NCBI RefSeq assembly: GCF_036192275.1
Contig: NZ_CP108088.1
Coordinates: forward strand, 6,821,501 to 6,885,500
From: Streptomyces sp. NBC_00250
GTDB taxonomy: Bacteria > Actinomycetota > Actinomycetes > Streptomycetales > Streptomycetaceae
Direction of reading: 5' to 3'
DNA length: 64,000 bases
Position 1 is the first letter of the stretch; every line of letters starts with the position of its first letter. Shown here piece by piece: positions 25,183 to 34,671 of this stretch. The position numbers and the translations under genes are program-made. The notes below the pieces were generated by a model. That model searched no databases. It was not told the origin of the DNA and was given only the letters and a program-made list of their open reading frames with translations.

Positions 25183-25338
25183 GTGCCAGCCGGGGTGCCA
25201 CCACTCGTTCGGGTGAAGAGGTCTCCGCGAGTCCGGAAATCGAATGTGCGTGCTATAAGCTCGAAGGAAGCATCCGGCATCCTTGAGGTGTTGGGTCTTT
25301 CAGGCACATCCGCTCTCTGAAGAAAGGTGCGGACCGGC

Positions 25339-28300
25339 GTGGCCGACCGTCTCATCGTCCGTGGCGCTCGTGAGCACAACCTCAAGAACGTCTCGCTCGA
25401 CCTCCCGCGTGACTCCCTGATCGTCTTCACCGGGCTCTCGGGATCGGGCAAGTCCTCCCTCGCGTTCGACACGATCTTCGCCGAGGGGCAGCGCCGCTAC
25501 GTCGAGTCGCTCTCCTCGTACGCCCGGCAGTTCCTCGGTCAGATGGACAAGCCGGACGTCGACTTCATCGAAGGTCTGTCGCCCGCCGTCTCCATCGACC
25601 AGAAGTCGACCTCGCGCAACCCGCGCTCGACGGTCGGCACCATCACGGAGGTCTACGACTACCTCCGGCTGCTCTTCGCCCGCATCGGCAAGCCGCACTG
25701 CCCCGAGTGCCGGCGTCCGATCTCCCGCCAGTCGCCGCAGGCCATCGTCGACAAGGTCCTGGAGCTCCCCGAGGGCAGCCGCTTCCAGGTGCTCTCCCCG
25801 CTCGTGCGCGAGCGCAAGGGCGAGTTCGTCGACCTCTTCGCCGACCTCCAGACCAAGGGCTACAGTCGCGCCCGCGTCGACGGCGTGACCGTACAGCTGA
25901 GCGAACCGCCGACGCTGAAGAAGCAGGAAAAGCACACGATCGAGGTAGTCGTCGACCGCCTCACCGTGAAGGACAGCGCCAAGCGCCGCCTCACCGACTC
26001 CGTCGAGACCGCGCTCGGACTCTCCGGCGGCATGGTCGTGCTCGACTTCGTCGACCTCGCCGAGGACGACCCCGAGCGCGAGCGGATGTACTCGGAGCAC
26101 CTCTACTGCCCGTACGACGACCTGTCCTTCGAGGAGCTGGAGCCGCGCTCCTTCTCCTTCAACTCGCCCTTCGGCGCCTGCCCCGACTGCACCGGCATCG
26201 GCACCCGCATGGAGGTCGACCCGGAGCTGATCGTCCCCGACGAGGACAAGTCCCTCGACGAGGGCGCCATCCACCCCTGGTCGCACGGCCACACCAAGGA
26301 GTACTTCGGCCGGCTCATCGGCGGTCTGTCGCAGGCCCTCGGCTTCAGCACGGACATGCCGTACGCGGGACTGCCGCAGCGCGCCAAGAAGGCCCTGATG
26401 TACGGGCACAAGACCCAGGTCGAGGTCCGCTACCGCAACCGGTACGGACGGGAGCGGGCGTACACCACCCCGGCCTTCGAAGGTGCCGTCTCCTTCGTCA
26501 AGCGGCGCCACACCGAGGCCGAGAGCGACTCCAGCCGCGAGCGCTTCGAGGGCTACATGCGCGAGGTGCCCTGCCCCACCTGTGAGGGCACCCGCCTCAA
26601 GCCGATCGTCCTCGCGGTCACGGTCATGGAGAAGTCCATCGCCGAGGTCGCCGCGATGTCGATCAGCGACTGCGCCGAGTTCCTCTCCCGCCTCACGCTG
26701 AACGCCCGCGACAAGAAGATCGCCGAGCGGGTCCTCAAGGAGGTCAACGAGCGGCTGCGCTTCCTCGTCGACGTCGGCCTCGACTACCTCTCGCTCAACC
26801 GCGCCGCGGGCACCCTCTCCGGCGGCGAGGCCCAGCGCATCCGTCTCGCCACCCAGATCGGCTCCGGCCTGGTCGGCGTGCTGTACGTGCTCGACGAGCC
26901 GTCCATCGGCCTGCACCAGCGCGACAACCACCGGCTCATCGAGACCCTCGTACGGCTCCGGGACATGGGCAACACGCTCATCGTCGTCGAGCACGACGAG
27001 GACACCATCAAGGTCGCCGACTGGGTCGTCGACATCGGCCCCGGCGCCGGTGAGCACGGCGGCAGGGTCGTCCACTCCGGCACCATGAAGGAGCTCCTCG
27101 CCAACGAGGAGTCGATCACCGGGCAGTACCTGTCCGGCCGCCGGGAGATCCCCACCCCGGACATCCGCCGCCCGGTCGACCCCGGCCGTCGGCTCACCGT
27201 CCACGGGGCCCGCGAGAACAACCTGCAGGACATCGACGTCTCCTTCCCGCTGGGCGTCCTCACCGCCGTCACCGGCGTCTCCGGCTCCGGCAAGTCGACC
27301 CTGGTCAACGACATCCTCTACACCCACCTCGCGCGCGAGCTGAACGGCGCCAAGTCGGTGCCCGGCCGGCACACGCGCGTGGACGGCGACGACCTCGTCG
27401 ACAAGGTCGTGCACGTCGACCAGTCCCCGATCGGCCGCACCCCCCGGTCGAACCCGGCGACGTACACCGGCGTCTTCGACCACGTCCGCAAGCTCTTCGC
27501 CGAGACGATGGAGGCCAAGGTCCGGGGCTACCTGCCCGGCCGGTTCTCCTTCAACGTCAAGGGCGGCCGCTGCGAGAACTGCTCCGGCGACGGCACGATC
27601 AAGATCGAGATGAACTTCCTCCCGGACGTCTACGTCCCGTGCGAGGTCTGCCACGGCGACCGGTACAACCGGGAGACCCTGGAGGTCCACTACAAGGGCA
27701 AGTCCATCGCCGAAGTCCTGAACATGCCGATCGAGGAGGCCCTGGACTTCTTCGAGGCCGTCCCGACCATCGCGCGCCATCTGCGCACGCTCAACGAGGT
27801 CGGCCTCGGGTACGTCCGGCTCGGCCAGTCCGCGCCGACGCTCTCGGGCGGTGAGGCGCAGCGCGTGAAGCTCGCCTCCGAGCTCCAGAAGCGCTCGACG
27901 GGCCGCACGGTCTACGTCCTGGACGAGCCGACCACCGGTCTGCACTTCGACGACATCTCGAAGCTGATCAAGGTGCTCTCCGGTCTGGTCGACAAGGGCA
28001 ACTCGGTGATCGTCATCGAGCACAACCTCGATGTCATCAAGACCGCCGACTGGCTCATCGACATGGGCCCCGAGGGTGGCAACGGCGGCGGCCTGGTCGT
28101 CGCCGAGGGCACGCCGGAGGAGGTCGCCTCGGTTCCGGCGAGCCACACCGGCAAGTTCCTCCGCGAGATCCTCGGCGCGGACCGGATCAGCGACGCCGGG
28201 GTAACCGTTCCGGCAGCCCGCGGCGCGCGGAAGACGGCGGCCAAGAAGGCCCCGGCGAAGAAGGCCGCGGCCACCAAGGCAGCCGCCCCGGTGAAGAAGA

Positions 28301-28383
28301 CGGCCACCAAGACGGCCGCGACCAAGGCGACCGCCACGAAGGCCGCCGCGAAGAAGGCGACGACGCGGGCCCGCAAGGCCTGA
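25339..28383 (+). CDS. uvrA: UvrABC excision nuclease subunit A
   Basis: 1014 aa. Damage-recognition ATPase of nucleotide excision repair. Two ABC modules: Walker [15 protein letters not shown] in the first and [13 protein letters not shown] in the second; signatures LSGGEAQRI and LSGGEAQRV; zinc sites CPEC and CPDC, and C-x2-C...C-x2-C around [15 protein letters not shown] at 25339 ([10 protein letters not shown]) chosen over GTG at 25327, which leaves no room for the GAAAGG ribosome site. The last ~55 residues form an Ala/Lys/Thr-rich tail like histone H1 tails, probably adding DNA affinity. Confidence 0.97.
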   Translation: MADRLIVRGAREHNLKNVSLDLPRDSLIVFTGLSGSGKSSLAFDTIFAEGQRRYVESLSSYARQFLGQMDKPDVDFIEGLSPAVSIDQKSTSRNPRSTVGTITEVYDYLRLLFARIGKPHCPECRRPISRQSPQAIVDKVLELPEGSRFQVLSPLVRERKGEFVDLFADLQTKGYSRARVDGVTVQLSEPPTLKKQEKHTIEVVVDRLTVKDSAKRRLTDSVETALGLSGGMVVLDFVDLAEDDPERERMYSEHLYCPYDDLSFEELEPRSFSFNSPFGACPDCTGIGTRMEVDPELIVPDEDKSLDEGAIHPWSHGHTKEYFGRLIGGLSQALGFSTDMPYAGLPQRAKKALMYGHKTQVEVRYRNRYGRERAYTTPAFEGAVSFVKRRHTEAESDSSRERFEGYMREVPCPTCEGTRLKPIVLAVTVMEKSIAEVAAMSISDCAEFLSRLTLNARDKKIAERVLKEVNERLRFLVDVGLDYLSLNRAAGTLSGGEAQRIRLATQIGSGLVGVLYVLDEPSIGLHQRDNHRLIETLVRLRDMGNTLIVVEHDEDTIKVADWVVDIGPGAGEHGGRVVHSGTMKELLANEESITGQYLSGRREIPTPDIRRPVDPGRRLTVHGARENNLQDIDVSFPLGVLTAVTGVSGSGKSTLVNDILYTHLARELNGAKSVPGRHTRVDGDDLVDKVVHVDQSPIGRTPRSNPATYTGVFDHVRKLFAETMEAKVRGYLPGRFSFNVKGGRCENCSGDGTIKIEMNFLPDVYVPCEVCHGDRYNRETLEVHYKGKSIAEVLNMPIEEALDFFEAVPTIARHLRTLNEVGLGYVRLGQSAPTLSGGEAQRVKLASELQKRSTGRTVYVLDEPTTGLHFDDISKLIKVLSGLVDKGNSVIVIEHNLDVIKTADWLIDMGPEGGNGGGLVVAEGTPEEVASVPASHTGKFLREILGADRISDAGVTVPAARGARKTAAKKAPAKKAAATKAAAPVKKTATKTAATKATATKAAAKKATTRARKA

Positions 28384-28396
28384 CGCACCTACGGCG

Positions 28397-28424
28397 AGGC
28401 AGGACCCGTCCAGGGGTCCTGCCT
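28397..28424 (+). terminator. Hairpin after uvrA
   Basis: Perfect 11-bp stem AGGCAGGACCC/GGGTCCTGCCT with a 6-nt loop, 13 nt after the stop. No T-run. Confidence 0.75.
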
Positions 28425-28524
28425 CTCCGCAGGTCCGGGCCCGCGGGCCCGGCCGTCGGCGCCGGAAACACCGCCGGTATCGTCGGTTCGGTCACGCCTT
28501 GCCCCGATCCACCGTGGAGCGCCC

Positions 28525-28962
28525 ATGTCCGGCCAGTCCAGCCGCCGCACCGTACTGAAGGGCGCCGCTCTCGCCGGTGCCGCCGGGCTGGGAGTCGCCG
28601 CCTGCTCCACCGAATCCAAGCTCGGCCACGCCGGCGTCCCGACCCCGACCGCACCGGTCGCGCTCGGAGCCCCGGACGAGATCCCGGTCGGCGGTGCCAA
28701 GCTCTACCGCGAGCAGAAGGTCGTGGTGAGCTGCCCGGCCAAGGGCCAGTACAAGGCGTTCAGCGCCCAGTGCACCCACGCCGGCTGCGTCCTCGACAAG
28801 ATCGAGAACAACGAGGGCAACTGCCCCTGCCACGGCAGCCGCTTCGACGTGACCACCGGCAAGGCGCTCAAGGGCCCGGCCACCGTCCCGCTCCCCGAGG
28901 TCCCGGTCCGCGTGGAGAACGGCAGGCTGATCGCCGGACCCGAGGCCGCACCCAAGGCCTGA
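28525..28962 (+). CDS. Exported Rieske [2Fe-2S] lipoprotein
   Basis: 145 aa. N-terminal twin-arginine motif SRRTVLKG and lipobox VAAC (Cys27) indicate Tat export and lipid anchoring on the outer face of the membrane. Rieske boxes CTHAGC and CPCHGS give ligands Cys83, His85, Cys100 and His103, with Cys88/Cys102 as the stabilising disulfide. Small stand-alone electron carrier, similar to the Rieske proteins that act with thiosulfate/nitrite or aromatic oxygenases; no oxygenase partner is nearby. Preceding transcript ends at the uvrA hairpin; a TATCGT ~55 nt upstream of the ATG could be its -10. Confidence 0.92.
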   Translation: MSGQSSRRTVLKGAALAGAAGLGVAACSTESKLGHAGVPTPTAPVALGAPDEIPVGGAKLYREQKVVVSCPAKGQYKAFSAQCTHAGCVLDKIENNEGNCPCHGSRFDVTTGKALKGPATVPLPEVPVRVENGRLIAGPEAAPKA

Positions 28963-29012
28963 GTCAGGGGCCGGTGCCCGCCGGGTCCGGCACTCGTCAG
29001 GGTCCGTCCCCG

Positions 29013-29942
29013 TCAGGTCCAGTCCCAGTCGATCCCCAGGATCCCCGGGCGTACGCCCTGCTCCACGACGTGCACCGTGCGGTGCCGGCCGCTCAGGGTC
29101 AGCTCCGCACGGCCCCCGCGCGGCGCACCCGTCGAGGCCTGCGCGAACCTCCGGCACCGCACCGGAAGCGCCGCCTCGTCGAAGCGCACCTGCAGCGCGT
29201 ACTGCCCGCCCGCGAAGCTGAACCCGCGCACGTACTCCCCGCTCGGTCCCGCCGTACCGTCCTCGAAGCCGTACGAGAACAGATACGTGTCCCCGGCCCG
29301 CAGTCGCGTGTCGAAGAGCAGCTCCGCGACCAGCACCCCCGTCCCCGCGTGCCACCGCACCCGCCCGGTCCGGCAGTTCTCCACCGCCCGCACCGTGACC
29401 CCCGACGGGTCGCAGCCGGGGTCGCCGTGGTGGATGGCCAGATAGCGGTCCACGCCGTCCCGGTGCGCCCGCACCACCTGCTGCGACTCGCGCCCCACCA
29501 GCTCCCGCCCCGCCCCGATCCGTACCCGCTCGTGGTGCCCCACCGTGTGCAGCCCGCCGTCCGCCGGTGACTCGAGCTCCGCGAGGAGCTCCTCGACCGA
29601 GCCGGACGCCTCCACGAGCGAGCGATACGAACGGGCCGCCGGGCGCTCCACCTCGGACCGCGCGGCGGTGTCTCCCGAGAGCAGCCGCAGCAGCGAGTTC
29701 CCCGGCAGCTGAAGCACCTCCTCCAGGGCGCGGACCGCCTTCAGCGACTCCGGCCGCTGCGGCCGACGGGCGCCCTGCTGCCAGTAGCTCAGACTCGTCA
29801 CCCCGACCTTGATGCCCCGGTGCGCGAGATGGTGCTGGACCCGCTGGAGCGGCAGTCCGCGCACGGCCAGCGCGGTGCGCAGCGCCAGATGGAAAGGGCC
29901 GGTGTGCAGCAACTGCGCCAGATCGGCCTCGGTGTGGCTCAC
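29013..29942 (-). CDS. HTH (XRE-like) regulator with unknown C-terminal domain
   Basis: 309 aa. Residues ~15-95 form an HTH domain (LALRTALAVRGLPLQRVQHHLAHRGIKVGVTSLSYWQQGARRPQR). Residues ~95-309 are a domain I do not recognise, beta-rich (VRIGAGRELVGRESQQVVRAH, YFFSYGFEDG-like segments). GTG start at 29942 with GAGGAG 5 nt upstream. A perfect GTGAACGTTCAC palindrome sits in its 5' leader and two further GTTCAC sites lie between it and the divergent secreted protease gene, so autoregulation and control of the protease operon are likely (inference). Confidence 0.68.
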   Translation of the reverse strand: MSHTEADLAQLLHTGPFHLALRTALAVRGLPLQRVQHHLAHRGIKVGVTSLSYWQQGARRPQRPESLKAVRALEEVLQLPGNSLLRLLSGDTAARSEVERPAARSYRSLVEASGSVEELLAELESPADGGLHTVGHHERVRIGAGRELVGRESQQVVRAHRDGVDRYLAIHHGDPGCDPSGVTVRAVENCRTGRVRWHAGTGVLVAELLFDTRLRAGDTYLFSYGFEDGTAGPSGEYVRGFSFAGGQYALQVRFDEAALPVRCRRFAQASTGAPRGGRAELTLSGRHRTVHVVEQGVRPGILGIDWDWT

Positions 29943-29954
29943 GAGGACTCCTCA

Positions 29955-29966
29955 GTGAACGTTCAC
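29955..29966. promoter_or_regulatory. Palindrome GTGAACGTTCAC in regulator leader
   Basis: Perfect 12-bp palindrome 12 nt upstream of the HTH gene's start codon. Two more copies of the half-site GTTCAC lie at 30027 and 30047. Confidence 0.55.
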
Positions 29967-30026
29967 GGTGGGGGAGCGGACCGTGGCGCCGCGTGGGGTG
30001 GGCGGGCAGGTGGGCCCAGGGCGTCC

Positions 30027-30052
30027 GTTCACACCCGGGTCACACCGTTCAC
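30027..30052. promoter_or_regulatory. Direct repeat GTTCAC, 20-bp spacing
   Basis: GTTCAC at 30027-30032 and 30047-30052, exactly two helical turns apart and so on the same DNA face, just upstream of TTGACC (30080-30085), a candidate -35 for the protease gene. Confidence 0.5.
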
Positions 30053-30186
30053 AGTCCGATGTCACCCCGCATTGAAGCGTGTTGACCGGATCCGGACAAC
30101 GGAAGATGCTCCTGACCAGCGTCCGGACGCGCTCCTCCACCCCCCACCCCCCACATCCCCACACCCCCCGCACTGGGAGGAACGCG

Positions 30187-30774
30187 ATGCGCAGAAGAAA
30201 GCTGAACCTCGCGGCACTCGCCGCAGCCGCCCTCTTTCTCGTCCCCACCACCTCGGCGTCCGCCGCACCCGCCGGCGAGGACGCCGCCGCCCTCGGCTCC
30301 AAGCGGCTGAACATCACCATGCAGGCCCAGCAGAAGACCAACTGGTGCTGGGCGGCCGGCGGCAACACCATCGCCACCTGGTTCGGCCGGAACTACAGCC
30401 AGAACCAGTTCTGCAACGCCGCCTTCAACCGCCAGCAGGGCTATGACTGCCCCAACAACCAGGCCACCCTCGGCAACGTCCAGACCGGACTGAGCTGGGC
30501 CGGCATCAACCCCGGCTCGTACGTGACCGGCTGGCTGCGCTACTCCACCGTCCAGACCGAGATCAACGCCGACCGGCCCGTTGAGACCCGCATCCAGTGG
30601 TCGAGCGGCGGCGGTCACATGCACGTCGTCTACGGCTACGACGACGCCGACAGCTGGGTCTACTGGGGCGACCCCTGGCCCTCCAGCGACCGCTACAACT
30701 GGGCCTCGCACGCCTGGTACGTCGACAACAACTCCTTCTCCTGGACCCACTCGCTCTACCGGATCGGGGCGTGA
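30187..30774 (+). CDS. Secreted papain-like cysteine protease (AvrRpt2/C39-like)
   Basis: 195 aa. Signal peptide ~1-27 (cut near ASA-A). The catalytic cysteine is Cys54 in QQKTNWCWAA; the His lies in GGGHMHVV and the third residue in YWGDPW, so the Cys-His-Asp/Asn triad is complete. This matches the papain-like AvrRpt2 group in Gram-positives, whose roles are mostly unknown. Mature enzyme ~168 aa, small. RBS GGGAGGA 6 nt before the ATG at 30187. The following gene overlaps or follows by 5 bp. No pro-domain is seen, so activity may be limited by partner or context. Confidence 0.85.
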   Translation: MRRRKLNLAALAAAALFLVPTTSASAAPAGEDAAALGSKRLNITMQAQQKTNWCWAAGGNTIATWFGRNYSQNQFCNAAFNRQQGYDCPNNQATLGNVQTGLSWAGINPGSYVTGWLRYSTVQTEINADRPVETRIQWSSGGGHMHVVYGYDDADSWVYWGDPWPSSDRYNWASHAWYVDNNSFSWTHSLYRIGA

Positions 30775-30779
30775 CGACG

Positions 30780-31580
30780 ATGAACGCACGTGCCACGGGC
30801 GCCGGGCTCCTCACCACCGCCGCCCTCGTTCTTCTGGGAACCTTCCCGGCGGAGGCCGCCGCCGGGGCCCTGCCGCCCGCGCCGACCCCCGAACAGGCCG
30901 CCTCCGCACCCGGGACCCTGGACACCCTGTCCCGCTTCTTCGCCCGGGACGGGGCGGTCGCCCGTTCGGCCGCCGCACCGCGCGTCGAGGGCGGGTCCGT
31001 GCCGGTACGGATCCTCTCCCCGGAGTTCGTCGCCGGAAAGGCGGGTGCCCCGGTCGCCCGGGTCGAGTTCCGGGCCAGCCGGGCCGTGTCCTCGGACGGC
31101 CAGAAGGCCTCCCTGTGGACGGTGAAGCAGGCCGGCGGCTGGCAGGTGGTGAACATCGCCACCGGCGACGACGAGATCCGCTACGCGGAGATGGGCGGCG
31201 ACGGCCTCGTGTTCCGCGAGCCGCAGATCGACGCGTGGTACGTCCAGAAGGGCACGAAGGTGCTTCCGCTGGACGAGGACGCCGTACGGGCCGTCGGGCG
31301 CAACGGGACGAGCCTCGGTGCCTACCGCGACCGGGTCGTCCGGGCGTACGGGGACAAGCTTCCCGGCTCGGCCTACGCGAAGAAGGGCGCGGCGGGCGGG
31401 TACGGCCCGGGGGCGGCGTCACCGGTGGCGGCACCGGCGCAGGCACCGGTGCCTGCGCCTGCGTCCGGTGAGCCTGCCGTCACTGTGGCGTCGGCGACGG
31501 CGGGTGTGGGCGCGGTGCTGGCCCTGGCCCTGATATCCACGGCGGCGATCCGCCGCCGCCGCACCCCGAACCCCACCTGA
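30780..31580 (+). CDS. Exported C-terminally anchored protein, partner of the cysteine protease
   Basis: 266 aa, family not recognised. N-terminal signal peptide (GLLTTAALVLLGTFPAEAAAG), a globular region with LWTVKQAGGWQVVNIATGDDEIRYAEMGGDGLVFREPQIDAWYV, a Pro/Ala linker and a C-terminal hydrophobic helix followed by RRRR, without an LPxTG motif. Start: ATG at 30780, 5 bp after the protease stop; a GTG at 30771 overlapping that stop as GTGA is equally possible. Same orientation and spacing imply one operon with the protease, so it may be substrate, activator or inhibitor. Confidence 0.7.
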   Translation: MNARATGAGLLTTAALVLLGTFPAEAAAGALPPAPTPEQAASAPGTLDTLSRFFARDGAVARSAAAPRVEGGSVPVRILSPEFVAGKAGAPVARVEFRASRAVSSDGQKASLWTVKQAGGWQVVNIATGDDEIRYAEMGGDGLVFREPQIDAWYVQKGTKVLPLDEDAVRAVGRNGTSLGAYRDRVVRAYGDKLPGSAYAKKGAAGGYGPGAASPVAAPAQAPVPAPASGEPAVTVASATAGVGAVLALALISTAAIRRRRTPNPT

Positions 31581-31618
31581 CCCTCGGCCCCGCCGGGCCC
31601 CGGACCCCGCCACCCACG

Positions 31619-31679
31619 TTGTGGCGCCTGGACCCGCACCCCGTGTGCGCCGCACTTGGTGGTGCGGGTCCAGGCACAA
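31619..31679. repeat. Long imperfect hairpin
   Basis: Left arm 31619-31640 and right arm 31661-31679 pair along GCCTGGACCCGCACC with TTGTG/CACAA ends; a 3-nt insert sits in the left arm. Probable bidirectional terminator. Confidence 0.6.
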
Positions 31680-31708
31680 GGGGCGGAGGCGCCGCCGAGC
31701 GCGCCGTC

Positions 31709-31753
31709 CCGTGTGCCCACCCGTCCCGCCCTGCGGGACGATTGCCCACACGG
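31709..31753. repeat. Nested palindrome (REP-like)
   Basis: Inner stem CGTCCCGC/GCGGGACG around CCT; outer arms CCGTGTG/CACACGG. I recall this sequence type as a frequent intergenic repeat in Streptomyces, but cannot confirm copy number here. Confidence 0.55.
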
Positions 31754-31765
31754 GGGACAGGGGGC

Positions 31766-31850
31766 GGCGGGCGTGCCCGCAGGGCGGGGAGGCGGAGGGC
31801 TGGCGGGCGTGCCCCAGCGGGGAGGCGGAGGGCGGTGGGGGTGCCCGCAC
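31766..31850. repeat. Degenerate tandem repeat, ~35-bp unit
   Basis: Unit begins GGCGGGCGTGCCC and contains GGGGAGGCGGAGGGC. Copies start at 31766, 31802 and, diverged, ~31834. Confidence 0.6.
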
Positions 31851-31883
31851 GGCTGGGTGGGGTGACGGGCAAGGTTCGGTCTC

Positions 31884-32636
31884 TCAGCGGGCCAGGTAGC
31901 CGCCGTCCACCGGCAGGATCGCTCCCGTGACGAACGACGCCTCGTCCGACGCCAGGAAGACGATCGCCGACGCCACCTCCTCCGGCGTACCGAAGCGGCC
32001 CATCGGATGGCCCCGGGCGACCTCGGCGAGGTACTCGGGGCCGCCGGGCTCCACGCGCGCGGCGGCCACGCGTTCCGTCTTGATCGTGCCCGGAGCCACC
32101 GCGTTCACCCGGATCCCGTGCTCCGCCCACTCCACCGCCAGGTGCTTGGTCAGACCGGTGGCCACGAACTTCGCCGGGCCGTAGACCGCCTGCCGGGCCT
32201 GGCCCGCGACGCCCGAGATCGACGACGTGCACACGATGGCCCCACCGCCGGAGACGAGCATCGCCTCGATCGCGTACTTGCAGGTCAGGAACATTCCCCG
32301 GCCGTCCACCGCCATCACCCGGTCGAAATCCGAGCCCTCCGCCTCCGTGACGGAGAGCAGCGGGATCACTCCCGCGTTCGCCACCAGGACGTCCAGCCGG
32401 CCGAAGCGGTCCACCGCCGTGGCGATCATCCGCCGGGCGTCCTCCTCGCGCGACACGTCGCCGACGACCGGGACCACCCCCTTCAGCGTCGCCAGACGCT
32501 CCTCGTCGAGGTCGGCGGCGACCACGTGCGCCCCCTCCCGGAGGAACCGCTCCGCCGTCGCCCGCCCGATTCCGCTCGCCGCGCCCGTGATCACGCACAC
32601 CCGGTCCGCCAGCCGTCCCGTCACCTGATTCGCCAT
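31884..32636 (-). CDS. Short-chain dehydrogenase/reductase (SDR)
   Basis: 250 aa classical [14 protein letters not shown] at LVANAGV, catalytic Ser in SSISG, YGPAK as the Tyr-x3-Lys, and [10 protein letters not shown] at the C-terminus. ATG at 32636 preferred because residues 1-8 (MANQVTGR) directly precede the dinucleotide fold; a start at 32696 would add 20 uncharacteristic residues and collide with uvrC. Substrate unknown. Divergent from uvrC. Confidence 0.87.
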   Translation of the reverse strand: MANQVTGRLADRVCVITGAASGIGRATAERFLREGAHVVAADLDEERLATLKGVVPVVGDVSREEDARRMIATAVDRFGRLDVLVANAGVIPLLSVTEAEGSDFDRVMAVDGRGMFLTCKYAIEAMLVSGGGAIVCTSSISGVAGQARQAVYGPAKFVATGLTKHLAVEWAEHGIRVNAVAPGTIKTERVAAARVEPGGPEYLAEVARGHPMGRFGTPEEVASAIVFLASDEASFVTGAILPVDGGYLAR

Positions 32637-32681
32637 GCATCGCCAACGAGCGCGCGAGGCCGGAGTGTCGGTGCCCGCCAG

Positions 32682-32687
32682 TAGGGT
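32682..32687 (+). promoter_or_regulatory. -10 element of leaderless uvrC
   Basis: TAGGGT, 7 nt before the ATG at 32695. The intervening GGGGAGC could also serve as a ribosome site if transcription starts earlier. Confidence 0.55.
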
Positions 32688-32694
32688 GGGGAGC

Positions 32695-34671
32695 ATGGCA
32701 GACCCCTCCAGCTACCGCCCCAAGCCGGGTCAGATCCCCGACTCCCCGGGGGTCTACAAGTTCCGCGACGAGCACCGCCGGGTGATCTACGTGGGGAAGG
32801 CGAAGTCCCTCCGCCAGCGGCTGGCCAACTACTTCCAGCCGCTCACGAGCCTGCACCCGCGCACGGCCACCATGGTGACCAGCGCGGCGTCCGTGGAGTG
32901 GACCGTCGTGTCGACCGAGGTCGAGGCGCTTCAGCTGGAGTACTCCTGGATCAAGGAGTACGACCCCCGGTTCAACGTCAAGTACCGGGACGACAAGAGC
33001 TACCCGTATCTCGCCGTGACGATGAACGAGGAGTTCCCGCGCGTCCAGGTCCTGCGCGGCCACAAGAAGAAGGGCGTGCGCTACTTCGGGCCGTACGCGC
33101 ACGCGTGGGCGATCCGCGAGACCGTCGACCTGATGCTGCGGGTCTTCCCCGTGCGGACCTGTTCCGCGGGTGTCTTCCGCAACGCCGCCTCCGCCGGGCG
33201 GCCCTGTCTCCTCGGGTACATCGGCAAGTGCTCGGCGCCCTGTGTCGGCCGGGTCACCCCGCAGGAGCACCGCGAACTGGCCGAGGAGTTCAGCGACTTC
33301 ATGGCCGGCCGTACGGGTACGTACATCCGTCGGCTGGAGAAGCAGATGATGCTCGCGGCCGAGGACATGGAGTACGAGAGGGCCGGGCGGCTCCGCGACG
33401 ACATAGAGGCGCTGCGCAGGGCCATGGAGAAGAGCGCGGTCGTGCTCGCCGACGCCACCGACGCCGACCTGATCGCCCTCGCCGAGGACGAGCTGGAGGC
33501 CGCCGTGCAGATCTTCCACGTGCGGGGCGGACGCGTCCGCGGCCAGCGCGGCTGGGTCACCGACAAGGTCGAGGCCGTCGACACGGCCGGACTCGTCGAG
33601 CACGCGCTCCAGCAGCTGTACGGCGAGGAGACCGGGGACTCGGTGCCCAAGGAGGTCCTCGTCCCGGCGCTGCCCGAGGACGCCGAGGCCGTCACCGCCT
33701 GGCTCTCCGGCCGCCGCGGGTCCAACGTCTCGCTGCGCATCCCGCAGCGCGGCGACAAGAAGGACCTGATGGAGACCGTCGCGCGCAACGCCCAGCAGGC
33801 GCTCGTGCTGCACAAGACGAAGCGCGCCAGCGATCTGACCACCCGCTCCCGGGCCCTGGAGGAGATCGCCGAGGCCCTGGACCTGGACTCGGCGCCGCTG
33901 CGGATCGAGTGCTTCGACATCTCGCACCTCCAGGGCGAGGACGTGGTGGCCTCGATGGTGGTCTTCGAGGACGGGCTGCCCCGCAAGAGCGAGTACCGCC
34001 GCTTCCAGATCAAGGGCTTCGAGGGCCAGGACGACGTCCGGTCCATGCACGAGGTGATCGGGCGGCGCTTCAAGCGCTATCTCGCCGAGAAGGAGAAGAC
34101 GGGGGAGTGGGACCCCGAGGGCGTCGTGGAGGACCCGGAGGAGAGCGGGCGGCCCAAGCGCTTCGCGTACCCGCCGCAGCTCGTCGTCGTCGACGGCGGG
34201 CAGCCGCAGGTCGCGGCGGCCCGGCGCGCCCTCGACGAGCTGGGGATCTCCGACATCGCGGTCTGCGGGCTCGCCAAGCGTCTGGAGGAGGTGTGGCTGC
34301 CCGGCGACGACGACCCGGTGGTGCTGCCCCGCTCCAGCGAGGGCCTCTACCTCCTCCAGCGGGTACGTGACACGGCTCACGACTTCGCCATCCGTTACCA
34401 GCGGTCCAAGCGGGCCAAACGCATCCGGACCAGCCCTCTCGACGCGGTGCCCGGCCTCGGTGACACGCGGAAACAGGCGTTGATCAAGCATTTCGGCTCG
34501 GTGAAGCGGCTCCGGCAGGCGACAATCGAGCAGATCTGCGAGGTCCCCGGCATGGGCCGGAAGACCGCGGAGGCGGTCGTCGTGGCCCTCGCACAGGCGG
34601 CCCCGGCCGCACCCGCCGTGAACACGGCGACAGGAGAGATCATGGAAGACGACGGGGGCGGCACGGCATGA
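32695..34671 (+). CDS. uvrC: UvrABC excision nuclease subunit C
   Basis: 658 aa. Makes both incisions in nucleotide excision repair. N-terminal GIY-YIG nuclease ([27 protein letters not shown]), the CSAPCVGR cysteine motif, a UVR domain ([26 protein letters not shown]), the RNase H-like C-terminal nuclease ([22 protein letters not shown]) and a helix-hairpin-helix DNA-binding pair ([24 protein letters not shown]). First gene of the conserved uvrC-rapZ-yvcK-whiA operon; its stop overlaps rapZ (ATGA). Confidence 0.97.
   Translation: MADPSSYRPKPGQIPDSPGVYKFRDEHRRVIYVGKAKSLRQRLANYFQPLTSLHPRTATMVTSAASVEWTVVSTEVEALQLEYSWIKEYDPRFNVKYRDDKSYPYLAVTMNEEFPRVQVLRGHKKKGVRYFGPYAHAWAIRETVDLMLRVFPVRTCSAGVFRNAASAGRPCLLGYIGKCSAPCVGRVTPQEHRELAEEFSDFMAGRTGTYIRRLEKQMMLAAEDMEYERAGRLRDDIEALRRAMEKSAVVLADATDADLIALAEDELEAAVQIFHVRGGRVRGQRGWVTDKVEAVDTAGLVEHALQQLYGEETGDSVPKEVLVPALPEDAEAVTAWLSGRRGSNVSLRIPQRGDKKDLMETVARNAQQALVLHKTKRASDLTTRSRALEEIAEALDLDSAPLRIECFDISHLQGEDVVASMVVFEDGLPRKSEYRRFQIKGFEGQDDVRSMHEVIGRRFKRYLAEKEKTGEWDPEGVVEDPEESGRPKRFAYPPQLVVVDGGQPQVAAARRALDELGISDIAVCGLAKRLEEVWLPGDDDPVVLPRSSEGLYLLQRVRDTAHDFAIRYQRSKRAKRIRTSPLDAVPGLGDTRKQALIKHFGSVKRLRQATIEQICEVPGMGRKTAEAVVVALAQAAPAAPAVNTATGEIMEDDGGGTA

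Larger units (their letters stand above)
31581..31883. other. 303-bp convergent intergenic region made of repeats
   Basis: No gene. Holds three palindromic or repetitive blocks (see entries at 31619, 31709 and 31766) between convergent genes. Confidence 0.8.

Noticed and set aside
25300..28146. Long minus-strand open frame (about 948 codons) antisense to uvrA
   Set aside because: Same GC artefact; the uvrA reading frame has complete ABC and zinc motifs.
31621..31899. Possible plus-strand small genes in the repeat island
   Set aside because: Open only because of high GC; the sequence is palindromic and repetitive, with no ribosome site.
31480..34491. Long minus-strand open frame across uvrC
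   Set aside because: Low-complexity Arg/Gly/Val composition and no ribosome site; uvrC is on the plus strand.
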